From contig JADNYV010000114.1 in assembly GCA_015501055.1 (NCBI GenBank), positions 1 to 64,000 of the forward strand: 64,000 bases of DNA. Direction: 5' to 3'. Origin of the DNA: Mucidula mucida. Its lineage: Eukaryota > Basidiomycota > Agaricomycetes > Agaricales > Physalacriaceae. Shown here piece after piece: positions 32,239 to 44,427 of this stretch. Position numbers and translations under genes: made by a program. The notes under the pieces are model-generated. The model did not search any database. It was not told where the DNA came from and saw only the letters and a list, made by a program, of their open reading frames with translations. Each line of letters begins with the position of its first letter. Position 1 is the stretch's first letter.

Positions 32239-32954
32239 ATGACGCCTGGTTACGACCTTTTCTGTGCTGTATGCCAGAAGCACAGCGAGAGCAGATGCTC
32301 GGGCTGTAAATCGCGTATGTATTGTAGTACGTGACTCTCGTGGTTCTCTCTACCCCCCTCTCTTGCTAAATCCTCTTTATAGGCCCCGAATGCCAACGGA
32401 AGGACTGGCCGACGCACAAGAGCGAATGTAAGAAAGGGAAAGGCACCAGGTGGTACGACCGGCACCGGTTCTGTCGCGACGGGTCCAAGCACCACGGCAA
32501 GCTAGAGCTCATCACCTGGTCGTCGCCCAAAGAGGAGACTGGCTGGGGACACTGTTTCGCAGACGAATCTGCCGACTTGAAGAAGAAATACGAGCAGGAA
32601 TATGGCAGCAACGATGCCAAGTTCTTTAAGCACTGGCCTCAGGGATATCGCTGGACGTGCTGCGGCACGGACGGCGGGATGTCGTGGGGCTGCGACCACC
32701 ATGGGACGGGCCCATCGCCGTGTACTTGCGACTTTTGCAAGTGAGTTGAATGGCATTTCCTTTTGCTACAGCAATATGTAAATCTCATTGTGATTTCCAG
32801 GATGGGACGTCCGCTTCCTGATTCGATTTACAATGATGGGAGTGCCCCGCGCATGGGATTGAACCTCAGTCGAGGACCAGACCCACGTTCTGGGAACAGA
32901 GAAGCGGGGGCGTTTGCGGCCATGGGAAGGAATGCGTTCGGATTGGAGATGTAG
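32239..32954 (+). CDS. MYND-type zinc-finger protein
   Basis: Start MTPGYDLFCAVCQKHSE; the finger continues CSGCKSRMYC, an intron (about 32325-32381), then SPECQRKDWPTHKSEC, giving the full C-x2-C...C-x2-C...C-x3-C...H-x3-C MYND spacing. A second intron starts near 32741 with acceptor near 32801, after which MGRPLPDSIYND runs to the stop at 32954. The remaining about 140 residues contain two further Cys/His clusters, WTCCGTDGG with WGCDHHG, and CTCDFC, which may bind another metal. Length about 200 residues. MYND fingers mediate protein interactions, usually with Pro-rich ligands. No SET domain is present, so this is not a SMYD methyltransferase. Nuclear or cytosolic; role unknown. Confidence 0.82.
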
Positions 32955-34484
32955 GTTTGTTCTTCTTGGAACGAACAAGTGTCTTCTTGTAAGGTCCAAA
33001 CTATTGGATCAGTCGTCATATCATATCGCTATCTTGCTCTTTCTTATCCGAGAGCGATTCCCACGTAGACATCGCGTTGCAATACTAAAGAAGTACTAGA
33101 AGATATAAGGACGTCTGAGCAAATAAGAAACAATCAAAGGATTTCGACACTAAGTGTGACTACTGACATGTTTTCAGCCTCGCTCCATCAGGATAAGAGG
33201 CTACCCATGGACTCGGATGTTGAAGCAAGGCAATTGCTTTGCGCTTTTGAACGGCAGGCATTGCCAAAGTTATGGCAAATCAACTGAACATCCACGGAGC
33301 GTGGTGTTCCTGGTAAGATACGCATCGTTACACTGGCAAAGTATAGACTGGATACGACCTACTCCATGAGCCGAAAACGATTAGTGAACCTCTACATAAA
33401 GCACACGTTGAAAAATCTGGGACTCTTTGGCTAACTTTTATGTCCGCCGGCGGAGGTGCGTGTGCTGAACAAGCACATATGCTTCTCTGGAGAAGAAGTC
33501 TCTTCATGTCGACAGGAACGTTCAGCTACGTATAGGATTGGGAAGAGAAGATATCCCTACTACGAGGATCGTGGTAGCCGAGCACCCCCAAACCAGTCCA
33601 ACATATTGGAGACAAGGATGGGAAAGACTCAGTCTCCAACGAGAGGAAACGAGGCGGCGAGGCAAAAAAAAGGACGTTCAATGACAGTTTCCACCGAGCG
33701 TCGAAGCTTCTCGGTCTCCGATTTTCCGAAGTACTGGTGTGAAGGCAAGTCAGATAGAAGCTGCTTCAAACGACGCAGGGGATGTCCGAGCGTAAGCATA
33801 AAGGTTGGAATGGTTAAAACGTTTGCAGTGAGGCCTCGCTAAAGACGTGGCGTTGGTAGAATTGAGCGCCGAGCACCGAGCGCCGACGCCAAAGAACCCG
33901 ATGACCGGACACGTGCTTATGTTTATCGTCTGTCACTGTCACGGTAAACTGTTAAATGCTCCCGCCACTGTCAGCAGTGCCGGTGTGCGATAAATGACTG
34001 GTTATCCAATACAATGGTCACCTAAAAGCTCTCCAGCATATTTCGAGCTTTGGGAAACGGAAGACAAGGTATTACGATTCCGACGCGTGGCGCATTCTAT
34101 CTCGGTGGGAGAGAGTTGTTTCGCGATAACAATGGGAGTTGCGCTCCCTCCTTCACGTAACTCCCAGGCGGGGCCGAAAGTATGTGTGTGAGTAGTGTCT
34201 CTTGATCACACAACGCCACTCCACTCACGGCCCGCGTCGTCTAGCATCCAGTATGACCACTGCTTATCTCTGTGATTGTGGCATTATACGTCAAATGACA
34301 CGCATCGACGTGAAACCGTGTACCAACTTTTGCTATTTCGCACTGAACTGAGTGTGCCATCTTCTTTCGTTCCCAGGCCGTCCAAGCTCCACTGGATCTT
34401 GGCGCGACTGAACTTCGCACGCCAGATACGCGAGCTTATAAGAAGAGAGCTTCACTTTATCTTATTGGTTCCTTTTTTACCGTT
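32955..34484. other. Intergenic, no supported gene
   Basis: A 128-codon frame at 33456-33842 is basic and low-complexity (Arg/Lys/Ser-rich) and shows no domain or splice context; I do not call it. The right part (about 34200-34480) is the probable promoter and leader of the transporter. Confidence 0.35.
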
Positions 34485-36901
34485 ATGGATCCGAGCTCTG
34501 ACTTTCCGCCGCCTGCGAGGAGTGTTGATGAAAAGGACGAGTACTACGACAAAACTGATTTGCATGTCGATGTGGACGTTGCTGAAGTCGACACCGGCGC
34601 GCAGCTGGTCGCGGGCAAAGCTGCACTCGATCCGTATGAAGCGCAAAGAATCAAGTACGTGAATGGTAGTCCCCCGCATCGTGTCTGTCTGACACAGCAA
34701 AAGGAAAAAGATCGATCTTCATCTTCTGCCTCTTATGTGCCGTAAGCATTCATATCGTCGTATTGAACGGGATCATTCTCAGTCTCCCACTGGCAGTGCT
34801 TTACGCGTGCGTGGATCCGTCATCCGTACAATCGGTTTATCCAATGAATTCTCCCTCAGAATACAATACATGGACAAGGCAACTTTGGGAAATGCGGCAG
34901 CGCTCAATCTCCGGTAAAAGTTGTGCTTCCTTTGCCATCACACTGGGCTGATTGGCCCCGCGTGATTCTCAGAGAGGATACTCACCTTTCGACGGACGAG
35001 TAAGGAGACTTCTCTTCGTATCTCGTCTTTGTACTGACTTTCTACGTAGATATAACTGGCACGTAGCAGACCGATATTGGCGTCGAACGAAGACTAATCA
35101 CCACGTTCTTCGACTAGGCTCGGAACCGTCTTCTATCTGAGTTACCTCGTCTTCGAGTTTCCTCAAAATTTGGCTCTGCAGCGATTCCCTGTAGGGAAAT
35201 GGCTGAGGTAACCCCCTGTTCATTTGTTTTCGTTTATGAGACTTATTGCGACCAGCATTAACATTTTCGTATGGGCAGTTGCTTTGTGCTGTCATGCCGC
35301 CTGCAAGAACTTTTCTGGGCTCTTGATTGTCCGTCTCATTCTCGGCGTGTGCGAAGGATCCATCACTACGGGCTTCATGATCGTCAGCTCTATGTTCTAC
35401 ACTCGGTCGGAGCAGACTTTGCGCGTCGGCTACTGGTGTAAGTAGTGTCCTGTGCATCGCAGTATGCGTATCTGATGTTGCTGTAGTTTTGATGAACGGA
35501 ACTGGTATGAAGTACACTCCACATCTGAATCATTCTTTGACAGACAAACAGCACAGATCATTTCCGGCTTCATCAGCTTCGGTACATTGCATATGAAGGC
35601 TGTTGAACTTGCGGCCTGGCAGTGGTCAGTTGCCCTCGAACATGATGTCTCTGTGTTGCTGAATCAGCGGGCGTTAGGCTGTTTATCATCATGGGTGCCA
35701 TAACTGTAGTCACAGCCGTCATATTCTGGTGGGCACTATACACTGCGTACATATCCGTCTCCCGTAGTGATTTGTCCGAACAGGTTCCTCTTTCCGGACT
35801 CTCCCACCACGGCATGGTTCTTGACTCAAGAAGAACGCGCGCAAGCTGTCCAGCGCATCAAGGTACAGAGGCTATTTAGCTGTGATGCGAAGTCCCTGCT
35901 AAAGCTCCATCTAGGAAAACCAAACCGGTGTCGAGAACAAACATTTCAAGCGTGAACAGTACGTGTCAACCACACGCCCCGTGTTTTCGAGATACTAATT
36001 CCAGCCGCGGTGCAGGATGATAGAAGCCTTCACCGATCCAAAGATTTGGCTATTTGCTCTGTTTTCCGTTCTCACGAACATCCCGAATTCATTATCCAAC
36101 CAGAGACAGATCATCATTCTGTCCTTTGGATTCAACCAACTGCAAACGACCTTGCTGGGATGCGTCGATGGGATCGTGGAGATTATCACCATCTGGACCG
36201 GCACGACAGTGACCTCTCGTGTTCCAAATAGTCGCGGCTATGTAGCTGCGGCTTGGATGACGCCTAACTTGCTCGCGGTGTTTCTAATCAACTTCCTGCC
36301 TTGGGACAACAAGGTCGGGCTCCTGATTTCGCTGTTCATCAGCGGCGTTGGGACCACTGCGTTCGGTAAGTTGCTCCTTGCACACAGCCGCTAGGTTCTG
36401 AACGTCACACAAGTTATCTCCTTGTCATGGATCTCGAGCGTCACAGCTGGGCACACCAAACGGATCACGGTCAACACCATCATGTTGTCGGCGTACTGTG
36501 TCGGGAATGCTGTCGGTCCTTTCATGTGGCAAGAACAGTACAAGCCCCGGTAGGTCGCTCTTTGAACTGCTGTTGGTTCAGGCTAAGCGCAGAATGTAGG
36601 AACCACGTCCCTTGGGCCGTCATCGGTGTTTGCATCGTGTGCCGAATAGTTCTTATGCTGACGATTCGGGCCTACCTGTTCTTCGAGAATAAGCGCCGCG
36701 ATGGGGAGGAGCGCGATACGACCTACGATGAGGTCTATATTGACGTGACGAAGGACGGTGTTACGAAGAAAACTCGGCTTGACAAGGTGAGAACCTCGCC
36801 ACCCGTGTGCTAAGTATCTTGTGGCGCCAGCTGATGGTCTTGTTTAGGAATACCTGGATTTGACGGACATTCAGAACAGGGATTTCAGATACGTTTTGTA
36901 A
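34485..36901 (+). CDS. MFS transporter, DAL5 / allantoate-permease type
   Basis: A plasma-membrane proton-coupled transporter of the anion:cation symporter group, whose members carry allantoate, nicotinate, pantothenate or similar acids. The N-terminal cytosolic tail (MDPSSDFPPPARSVDEKDEY) leads to the family motif RKIDLHLLPLMC. IQYMDKATLGNAAALNL begins TM1-2, GTVFYLSYLVFEFPQNLAL marks TM2, and NFSGLLIVRLILGVCEGS marks TM4. LFPDSPTTAWFLTQEERAQA is the conserved loop. The second half has PKIWLFALFSVLTNIPN, GYVAAAWMTPNLLAVFLI and SAYCVGNAVGPFMWQEQYKP. The C-terminus ends YLDLTDIQNRDFRYVL at 36901. About nine introns. All expected blocks for 12 helices are present and in frame. Substrate cannot be told from sequence alone. 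Confidence 0.88.
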
Positions 36902-37688
36902 TGAAGGAAGGGCGGTGGATAACGAACGAGCTGGTGATTGAAATGTTGTAAACGAACGATAGTGATGAAAGACTGTCAAATGCTGCTCGAATTTCAATTC
37001 TTTCAGAGATTCAGCAGAAGACCCATGACTGTCGCGATAGCGACAGCCACGGGGATCCCACTAATCTCATGGCGGAGTCGTAACGAATTACCACTTGCGT
37101 CTGAAGCGGTCGATCAGATACAGAGGAATATACCATTGAAGGCCACTCACTGTCTTATAGAGTTGTGGAAAGGGAATTATCATCGGTGCTCGAGGCGGCA
37201 TCCTCCACCCAGTTCATAGTTCATTGCCAGTACTGTGGCGTTATAGCTTGTTGAACACATGCAGGAGGTCGACGTAGGAGATGTTGATGGCAGCGTTCGA
37301 ACGAACGGCTAGGGAGGCAGAGCGATTCGCTAGGGATGGTGAGGCTGGGGGGCGTACGCTAGTGGTTCACAGACTGAGTTTCAACTTGTTGAATATCATT
37401 ATGTTCATGTTCACCAGCTGGTGGCGGTGGCCTTGAACACACGTATTGTTCCTACGTGCTACATATTACATACATTGAAAATAAATTAACTCTATCTGTA
37501 ACTATTTCCGCTCTTCTCTGCAGACGTTCTGGGCCTGTATCTTGTGCCACCTTCAAGCACAGTGACCGGGCAAATGTTCGAAGGCCAACATTAAAGTACT
37601 CAAAGGTGCACAGAGCCAACAAGCTTATAATTGAACAAAGGAAGTGACCTCAATACGGTCTAAACACTGGAGGAACAAGGGAGATCTA
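36902..37688. other. Intergenic, nothing recognised
   Basis: AT-balanced sequence between the transporter and the TIR element. Only short frames on either strand. Confidence 0.4.
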
Positions 37689-38375
37689 CTATCCCTGGGT
37701 AGGTAATACAAAACGGGTAGGCTTTACAAAATCGGGTCTGCACATCTTCCTCGCTACTTTCTGCCCATTATAACCTTCGGGATATTGATTTCTAGCATTG
37801 AATTGACTGTGGGTTTTTTTCGGCGCAGAAAAATGAGCTTGCTACACTGAAATACCTCAAACAATACTCAAAATCACACAAATCAAGGTAGTTCGAGCAA
37901 TATCAGCCTGCACTGAGCCCTATAAATTACAAGAATTTTTGAGAGTGTGCTATCAAGCTCATAGGTGATCCTCGACTCGTTGCCCTGGTGGTATAGGATG
38001 TTGGGGTTGTCATTGTGAAAGAGGGAGCGGGAGCGTGACAGAGGGCGATGTCCCACGATGCCGTTCTTCATTCTCCGACGCTAGACGTATAGATCGCATG
38101 CTTGCTGCTTGACAACCGAAGGTTCCGCACGCCTCGGCAACGACGGCAAATCGTGACTACCTGTGACCAGGGTTTTGTAAATCCTACCTTTCGACCTCGT
38201 CGCACCGGTATCGCTTTGCTACTGCAAGAGCAGCTCTTTCTTCCTCAACCAAAGGCTTCACTCAAGAGAATAGAAGGTCTTTAACAACATCCGGTGTATC
38301 CGATGATTTTTAGTCTTCAAGATCCACCTCTATTCACGCCCGAGTAGATTTTTTGTATTACCTACCCAGGGATAG
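37689..38375. mobile_element. TIR element (MITE-like), 687 bp, TA-flanked
   Basis: Perfect 25-bp inverted repeats begin CTATCCCTGGGTAGGTAATA at 37689-37713 and end at 38351-38375 in reverse complement. Both ends are flanked by TA (37687-37688 and 38376-38377), the duplication expected of the Tc1/mariner group, although a longer TACTA-type site cannot be excluded. The interior has only frames of about 60 codons and no DDE transposase signature, so it is non-autonomous. It sits in the gap between the transporter and SYS1, about 150 bases upstream of the SYS1 ATG, and may form part of its promoter. Confidence 0.8.
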
Positions 38376-38528
38376 TATACGTGTGCGAGCATGTTGCCGG
38401 ATGCAAAGTTGCCGAAACGTGCCGATGGTATTCATGGTGGTTGATTACATCATCGACATATACTCGCTGTGTTCAACCACCATCGACGGCTGGTTCAAGA
38501 GCCTGCCACTGCTCGAAGCTTCACCGTA

Positions 38529-39339
38529 ATGTCACAAACAAACACGAACTGGGATCCAATATTACTCATCTCTCAAGTAAGTGCGCGTTGTATGTCGCGT
38601 CTTGGTTACTGACGGATCCTTGCAGATAATATCACTACAAACATTACATTATCTTACTCTCTGCTTGCTGGTTCCACCACTGCTCGCTATATTTGCCGAG
38701 CCTTCATCCTTGAATTATGAAGGTGGCGCAGCCAATGTTGGTACGCGTATCTCGCGTCTTTTCTAGCAGCGCCTTGACCCGAAATTCAAGGTATGGTGAT
38801 GGATTGGCGAGAAATGGCCGGCCGGTCGACTATTCGCGGGATAGGCGACAGGTGGGAGCAGTATTCATGGGTCTGGAGCGGAGGCATGAAAGTTGGCACA
38901 GATAGAGAAGGTGCAATGATAGGTGTGGACCAAGTCAGAGGCTGGATTATTGCGTTCTGTTGGATGGTCGCCTGTGCATCAGAGTACGTTCTCCTCTGAG
39001 TCTCTCGACGTTCATTGACCGCTTTGCAGTATATATTACATCTACACGATCGTCCGCCGTCCACGAATGGTCCTCGACTTTGCTCTGTCATTAGTCTTTA
39101 TCCACCTGGTCCTCACCACCTACTATTCAGCCTCCATACCTACATCGCTATTCTTTTGGCTCGTCGTAGGTGTTGGGGCACTTGCGACAGTGATATTGGC
39201 AGAACAGCTCTGTGTTAAAAGGGAGATGCAGGAAGGCTTATCTGTCGTCTCCACGGAGCCACCTGAGGAGGACAATGATGGATGGGGTAATGATGCCGCC
39301 GACGACGAGGAGAGAATGGAAATGGGAAGATTGTCGTAG
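38529..39339 (+). CDS. SYS1: SYS1 family trans-Golgi membrane protein
   Basis: A four-helix Golgi membrane protein that, in known systems, recruits the Arl3/ARFRP1 GTPase for trans-Golgi traffic. Exon 1 (38529-38576) encodes MSQTNTNWDPILLISQ; the WDP and ISQI start is typical. Exon 2 starts 38626 with IISLQTLHYLTLCLLVPPLL (TM1). The third block begins MVMDWREMAGRST; ADSs of the family follow as GWIIAFCWMVACAS (TM2), intron, IYYIYTIVRRPRMVLDFALS (TM3, the hallmark RRPR-x4-DF), then TTYYSASIPTSLFFWLVVG (TM4). The acidic C-terminus ends at 39339. The hallmark AEQLCVKREMQEG is present. Introns at 38577-38625, near 38738-38791 and near 38983-39028. Confidence 0.88.
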
Positions 39340-39691
39340 CTGCAAATGACATTCCCGCAAAGTTGCGTCGCATATTCGGACTGGAAAGCTGATTATAGAC
39401 TCGCGGGTATGTCAAAACCAGTTTTCTTCGCAATCCCTTTCCAACGCCCAAGCAATAGACGTCGATGCTGTTCTGTATACCTACAGCTCTCATGAGATAT
39501 CTACATTTATCGCCGAGTTCCCGCGCAGATAACACTTCTCGCTTCTTCCTTTCGGAAGTCGCGTCGGTGGTATTGGTTTCGCATGGTGGTTATCAGGAAA
39601 CTGATTTCCGCCCGATGATATATATTCAAAGCTTTGGGCACACCTCTAAACTAAACTCTTATCATTCCGTATCTCACATTCTGTTCACACT

Positions 39692-41214
39692 ATGGGAAAG
39701 CGCGCTCTATGTTCTATTGGTGTCGATGTTGACGCCGTATCTGGCTGTAAGCCTTCTTGAGCTTTTCAAAAAACCCTTCCTAACGCCGTTTCTTGTAGGG
39801 TTGGGCTCATGTATGTGCTATCCACTGTGCTATGTTCTGTCTATGTAATCATCAAACAGACGGCGGCCAGGATTCTCCCAATGATATCACGCGCGGGATG
39901 TTCGCTGGAGAAGTGGGCGTGCCGCGGCTGTTGAAAGTATTTGCCAAGTATAATATGAAGGTGTGCGATAGTGGGCGGGTTTTATTCGCGATCTCATCCA
40001 ATGCCAGACGACTTGGTTCATACCGGGGCACTCGCTTGAGACCTTTCCAAAGGAAATGGCAGCCGTGCGTGACGCAGGGCACGAAATAGGTCTTCACGGT
40101 ACGTGTCAATCTTTCGTCTTTGCTGGTTGATCGAACAGCCGTACAGGCTACACGCACGAGAACCCCAAAGCGATGACATTTAAGCAACAAAAAGAAGTTC
40201 TTGACCATACCTTCAAAGTCATCCTTTATCATATTTCTCCATGACTATACTAAGCCTAGCAGCTTCTCACAGATTTTTGTGGCAAATCTCCCGTGGGGTC
40301 AGTAGCCCCATGGTGGGAGTCCTCAAAGTGGGTCTTTGAATGCCTATCTTTCACCAGCTGAAGCAGGCACTAGGGAAGGTGTACAGCTCCTCCTCGATAA
40401 AGGCATACAATACGACCATTCCTCCCAGGTATGGGGTTAGTTCTCACACGGCCGAGAGATGTCTTTATCTCCCCCCCCCCTCTCAGGCGCACGATTGTCT
40501 TCCGTTCTTCGCTCGTGACGAGGACACATGGACTAACATCAACTACTCCGCCGAGTCTGCGTTTGAGTGGATGAAGCCGCTCCAGCGGGGTAATCCGACC
40601 GCCATGGTCCAGATACCCGGCAACTGGTGTACACCCAGCTTTTTTGCATGCGATGCGTGTCGTGTTGATTGAGGGCTGCTGCAGATTTGGACGATCTCCC
40701 CCCACACATGTTCATCAAGAGCTCCCACGCATCGCACGGGTTCGTAGATGCGGACGTCACGTTGAAACTCTGGAAGAAGGCACGCGTTTCTATCACGAAT
40801 GCGCTGCGAGAAAGCTAATTAAAACTGTTTCTATAGCACTTTGAGTATTTCTATCGGGAGTACGATTGGTTCGTTTTGTATGTGGTGCACTTCGTTATTA
40901 CTATGGAGTAGTCACGGCTGACTCCTCAAGCAGTCCTTTGACAATTCATCCCGACGTCTCCGGGCGCCCACATATGCTGCTTATACTTGAGGAGTATGTT
41001 TCTGTCGTTGTAAATCAGTTATGTACTAAACAACCTTCTTATAGACTTATTGAATGGATCAACACTCACGAAGGCGTGGAATGGGTAACCATGAAGGTTC
41101 GTGCTTCAATGAGGATAGAAAGACGAATCTAATCCGTTGTAGAATGTTAACGACGAATTCAGAAGCGTGAATTCACTTCCGGAAGGGGCAATAGGTTCAA
41201 GTGTTACACCATAA
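39692..41214 (+). CDS. PgdA/PuuE-like polysaccharide deacetylase
   Basis: A NodB-fold deacetylase. Start [19 protein letters not shown] contains the metal-binding Asp pair. After short introns come [34 protein letters not shown] and [14 protein letters not shown] (the His-x3-His motif). Then [92 protein letters not shown] and HEGVEWVTM; the stop is at 41212-41214. This order matches the Helicobacter PgdA-like branch, annotated in fungi as chitin deacetylase or allantoinase-like, rather than classical secreted chitin deacetylases. No signal peptide, so a cytosolic small-molecule or oligosaccharide substrate is possible. About eleven introns, one of which (starting near 40779) appears to use a GC donor. 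Confidence 0.87.
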
Positions 41215-41394
41215 ATGGAACGAATCAATGTGGTACTTAATAAAGAATTGCTTAGGTTCAGCCGGGTTTCTTGGTGTGCGCACACCGATATATAAAACCA
41301 CCTCAACTACAACGCTCGTAACAAAAATAAAAGTCCATTCTAAACCGCCCCAATCAAACATCTATCATTAACTCATGCATGCTTCGCCCGTTGC

Positions 41395-42036
41395 TCAGCT
41401 GGAAAAGAAGTCAAAGTACGAGCAAGAACCGCTGTTGGTGACGATAGCGGGGCTGCCGGCACTGGGTCCAACAACAACACATCCGCCGTTGTGAGTAGGC
41501 GAACGGATGATGCACTGGCTCGCGACCTTGCCGTGGATCCCAGAAATACCAGTGGAACAAGTGTCGCACTGAACGGTCCAGAGCTGGTCGCTGTACAACT
41601 CGTTAATTGTGCGGCGGTTGAGAATGTAAAAAAAATACGAACGGGGCGTTACCACTGTTAGAAGCCGTGTCGAGGAGAATGCTACCGTCGACACGGGCAG
41701 AGACAGCGAGGTTGTTGTTGTTCACATCCCTGCAAATCTAGTTCAGCACGAAATGTTATGAGACGATACAAAAGCGTACTTGATGATGTAGCTAACAATG
41801 GGCTGACCGTGCTGCTCGAAGTGCCAGTCGAGGCCAGAGGGGCCTCGGAAACTGCTGGAGACGACGGGAGCGAGCACGGTCTCGCCAGAAGGACCGAATT
41901 CCAGTCCACTCCACGAGTCGACGACGCGGAGACCCACACCCTCAAAGTTGGGCGAGCAGGAGGCACCGCGCGCGGCCAAGGGAGAGGCAGAGGCGAAAGC
42001 AGCAACGGAAAGAGCAACGAAGGATGCAGCGAACAT
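41395..42036 (-). CDS. Small secreted cysteine-containing protein
   Basis: Start at 42036, signal peptide MFAASFVALSVAAFASASPL, then a short LAARG segment that could be a Kex2-like or signal-peptidase border. The mature part is beta-rich (GVGLRVVDSWSGLEFG, FRGPSGLDWHFEQHGQPIVS). Two introns: one begins at the GTACGC after IIK near 41779 and ends near 41730, the second (about 41587-41631) joins SNSGNAPF to LYSDQLWTVQCDTCS. The C-terminus has Cys residues in CDTCS, SQCIIRS, GGCVVVG and GSCSYFDF. Length about 185 residues. No named domain recognised; the fold could be lectin- or trefoil-like. Secreted by inference, a candidate apoplastic or cell-wall protein. Confidence 0.72.
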
Positions 42037-44427
42037 ATTTAAAGAGAAATAAAATAAAAAGTTGAAAATGATCAGTTTTCGAAGAAGAAGAAAGGTGATC
42101 TAAAAGGATGGGGAAGAAAGTGAATGAGGATTACAAGGTCGGGGGAGGAGGGCTTTTATACTCTTGAGGTGACATTAGGGGACGCCAGACATACGGGAGC
42201 CCCTGTCCGATAGAATTGTGGCGACACAGGATTGACGCGAGATGAGCTATCACTTGTTTCGGAACCATGGACGGGATGCCCAGATTGAATACTTTGCGGG
42301 GTGCGCAGGATCTGAGAGTCTCATGAGGTTAATACAAAAGTTGAATAGCGGAGAGCGGGAAGATCTGAGAGCCTTGAAACCGAGCAAGAATCGTCAGGAC
42401 CTTGAAGATTGGTACTGGTTGAACATGGTTAGATGGCGTTGGTCGAGTCGGTTTCCGCAAGTACTAGCCTCACCCAAGGATGGGAGCTGTGCTATGCAGC
42501 GCCCATGGGCAGGACCAGTGTCACGGGCATTTGGGTCGATGCAAGTGCCGATGATTGAATAAAGCCGTAAGTCCGCACAAGGCCAGATTTAGATTCCATG
42601 TACATGCATCAGTGAGAGGAGGAGTTTTTAGAGCCGAAAATTAGCGTCAGCAACTGGATGTGAAAGGTCTACAAAGTGTTTACTACAGGCGGTCAATAGT
42701 GGCCCAGTTCCTGGCGAACAAGACGTGTTGGGACTAGGCAATAGACCAGCTCAAATAAGAAACATTCGATTGCCGAGAAATTGAACCGCTTCAAGCAGAG
42801 GAAGGTCCGAAAACGGCGTTTCGACTTTTGTCATCCCGCTTGTTTCGACCAAATCCACATGCTTGTCATTGACGGCGATGACTGGAGGGAGTGAAAGCAC
42901 GACGAGCTTTTCCTGTCTCTCGAGTATGCTTTAGACGGTAGTGCGTTACGTACGACGTTGAGGATTGTATATGCTGTCCTTGGAACGAAACACGTACCTA
43001 TACCACCAAGCCCGAATGTCATGCAATGAGGCTCCGCCTTGCCCTTTTGCTGAAGCTTTGACCTATTGTTAAGAGTATATTAAAGCGTGCACGCATATAC
43101 GCGGCTCAGTAGGAAGATAAGTCCGATAACTACTAGTGTAGGTGATTAGTATGAGGACGTCTCACATAAAGGAAAGACGATTACTTTGCGGTTCATTCAA
43201 GTATGCAAAGGGGGCGAATATGACAGTGACACGTCGATGTGACAAGTCGTTCTATCTGACTACCCGTCGGGTGAGAAAAAGACAAGTTCATGGAAGTGTA
43301 ACGTTGTACCCAAGAGTGGACGCAGACGATTCTGGGCTCCTCGCACGCACGAGACGCGATCCCGAAGACCGCCGCTACTGGCTATAAGCCATAGTCTATG
43401 AATCTCATGAGGAGATGCGAAGGAGAAACGAGAGGTGGCATACGAGAAGAGTACTCTACGCTGGCCGTGCGGCGCTGGGAAATTTCGCAATATGATAGTC
43501 CGCCGCTGTTCCTGTTGTACCGACAATTTGCAGACGCGTATTTGAGCGTGATAACGGATATCTTGAATACATACGCCGGCGAAGGTGAGTGCCGCGAGCA
43601 ATATATTGATGAGATGATGCCCCCGTCAAGCGCGTACCCCAATGCTTGATAATGTACGCGTCGCAATGAAGGCAGGTGAGATCCCACCAAGTATGCCGTC
43701 TTGGAGCGTCGCTGGAAGTAATGAATGATTGGATTTGATTCATTTGGAACGCGAAGAACAGGCCGAGATGAGGATGAAGAGAATGAAGCTTTCCATGGAA
43801 TCAGTGTATACCTATTGGAATATGTTCCTAAGAGCAGAGCGCTGACATAAACTTTAGTGTCAATAAAAGCAGAATCTTAGATACGCACTGCCCGACTGCC
43901 TTGTCCATGGAAACAATCATTGCAACACGGGACGAAGATACTTATGCTTGTAGCTTTACACGTATTCATATCGAAGTAGGGAATGATTAGGAGTGCAACC
44001 CCGCAGGAGAGGTTCGCCAGCGGTGCATTCCGCTGTGGCACGTTTACGCGATGACAGCAGTCAGTCCATCTTGTGTCGTCCGGAATATCTCACGTAATGT
44101 ATTCGTGGGGGTGCGCTGTGCTAGGTAGGCAATAAGAGACGTTTTGCAGAGAGAGCAGATGTTCAGATGAGAGTAAGGAGAGAGAGGGTGGGAAATTGAT
44201 CGCCGCCACACGATCGAGAGAATTTCCTAGCTCCTTGAACATTTACATAAAACTCCAAGCTCCGTCAAGCGTGGTACGGCTGACCCACTATGCCTCTCCG
44301 GATCTATCCTTTTTTCTTCAATTCCTACGTGAACAACGCGCCGTTGCCGCCGCTGCTGACGCGGGTTTACCTCTGAATCTCTGAACCTATAAACATGAGG
44401 TTACCTCAAGTACCGCAAGTGTAAACA
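42037..44427. other. Long intergenic stretch, no supported gene
   Basis: Several frames of 60-110 codons on both strands (for example 42242-42562 and 43398-43649) show neither domains nor splice partners. No inverted or tandem repeat was evident by eye. The last few hundred bases serve as the promoter of the BBE oxidase. Confidence 0.35.

Noticed and set aside
33456..33842. 128-codon basic ORF between the MYND and transporter genes
   Set aside because: Arg/Lys/Ser-rich without motif, homolog memory or splice partners; probably chance.
37883..38284. Frames inside the 687-bp TIR element considered as a transposase
   Set aside because: Each is about 60 codons with no DDE or helix-turn-helix pattern.
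42242..43743. Several 80-110 codon frames on both strands
   Set aside because: They overlap each other, lack codon bias and cannot be joined into a plausible protein.
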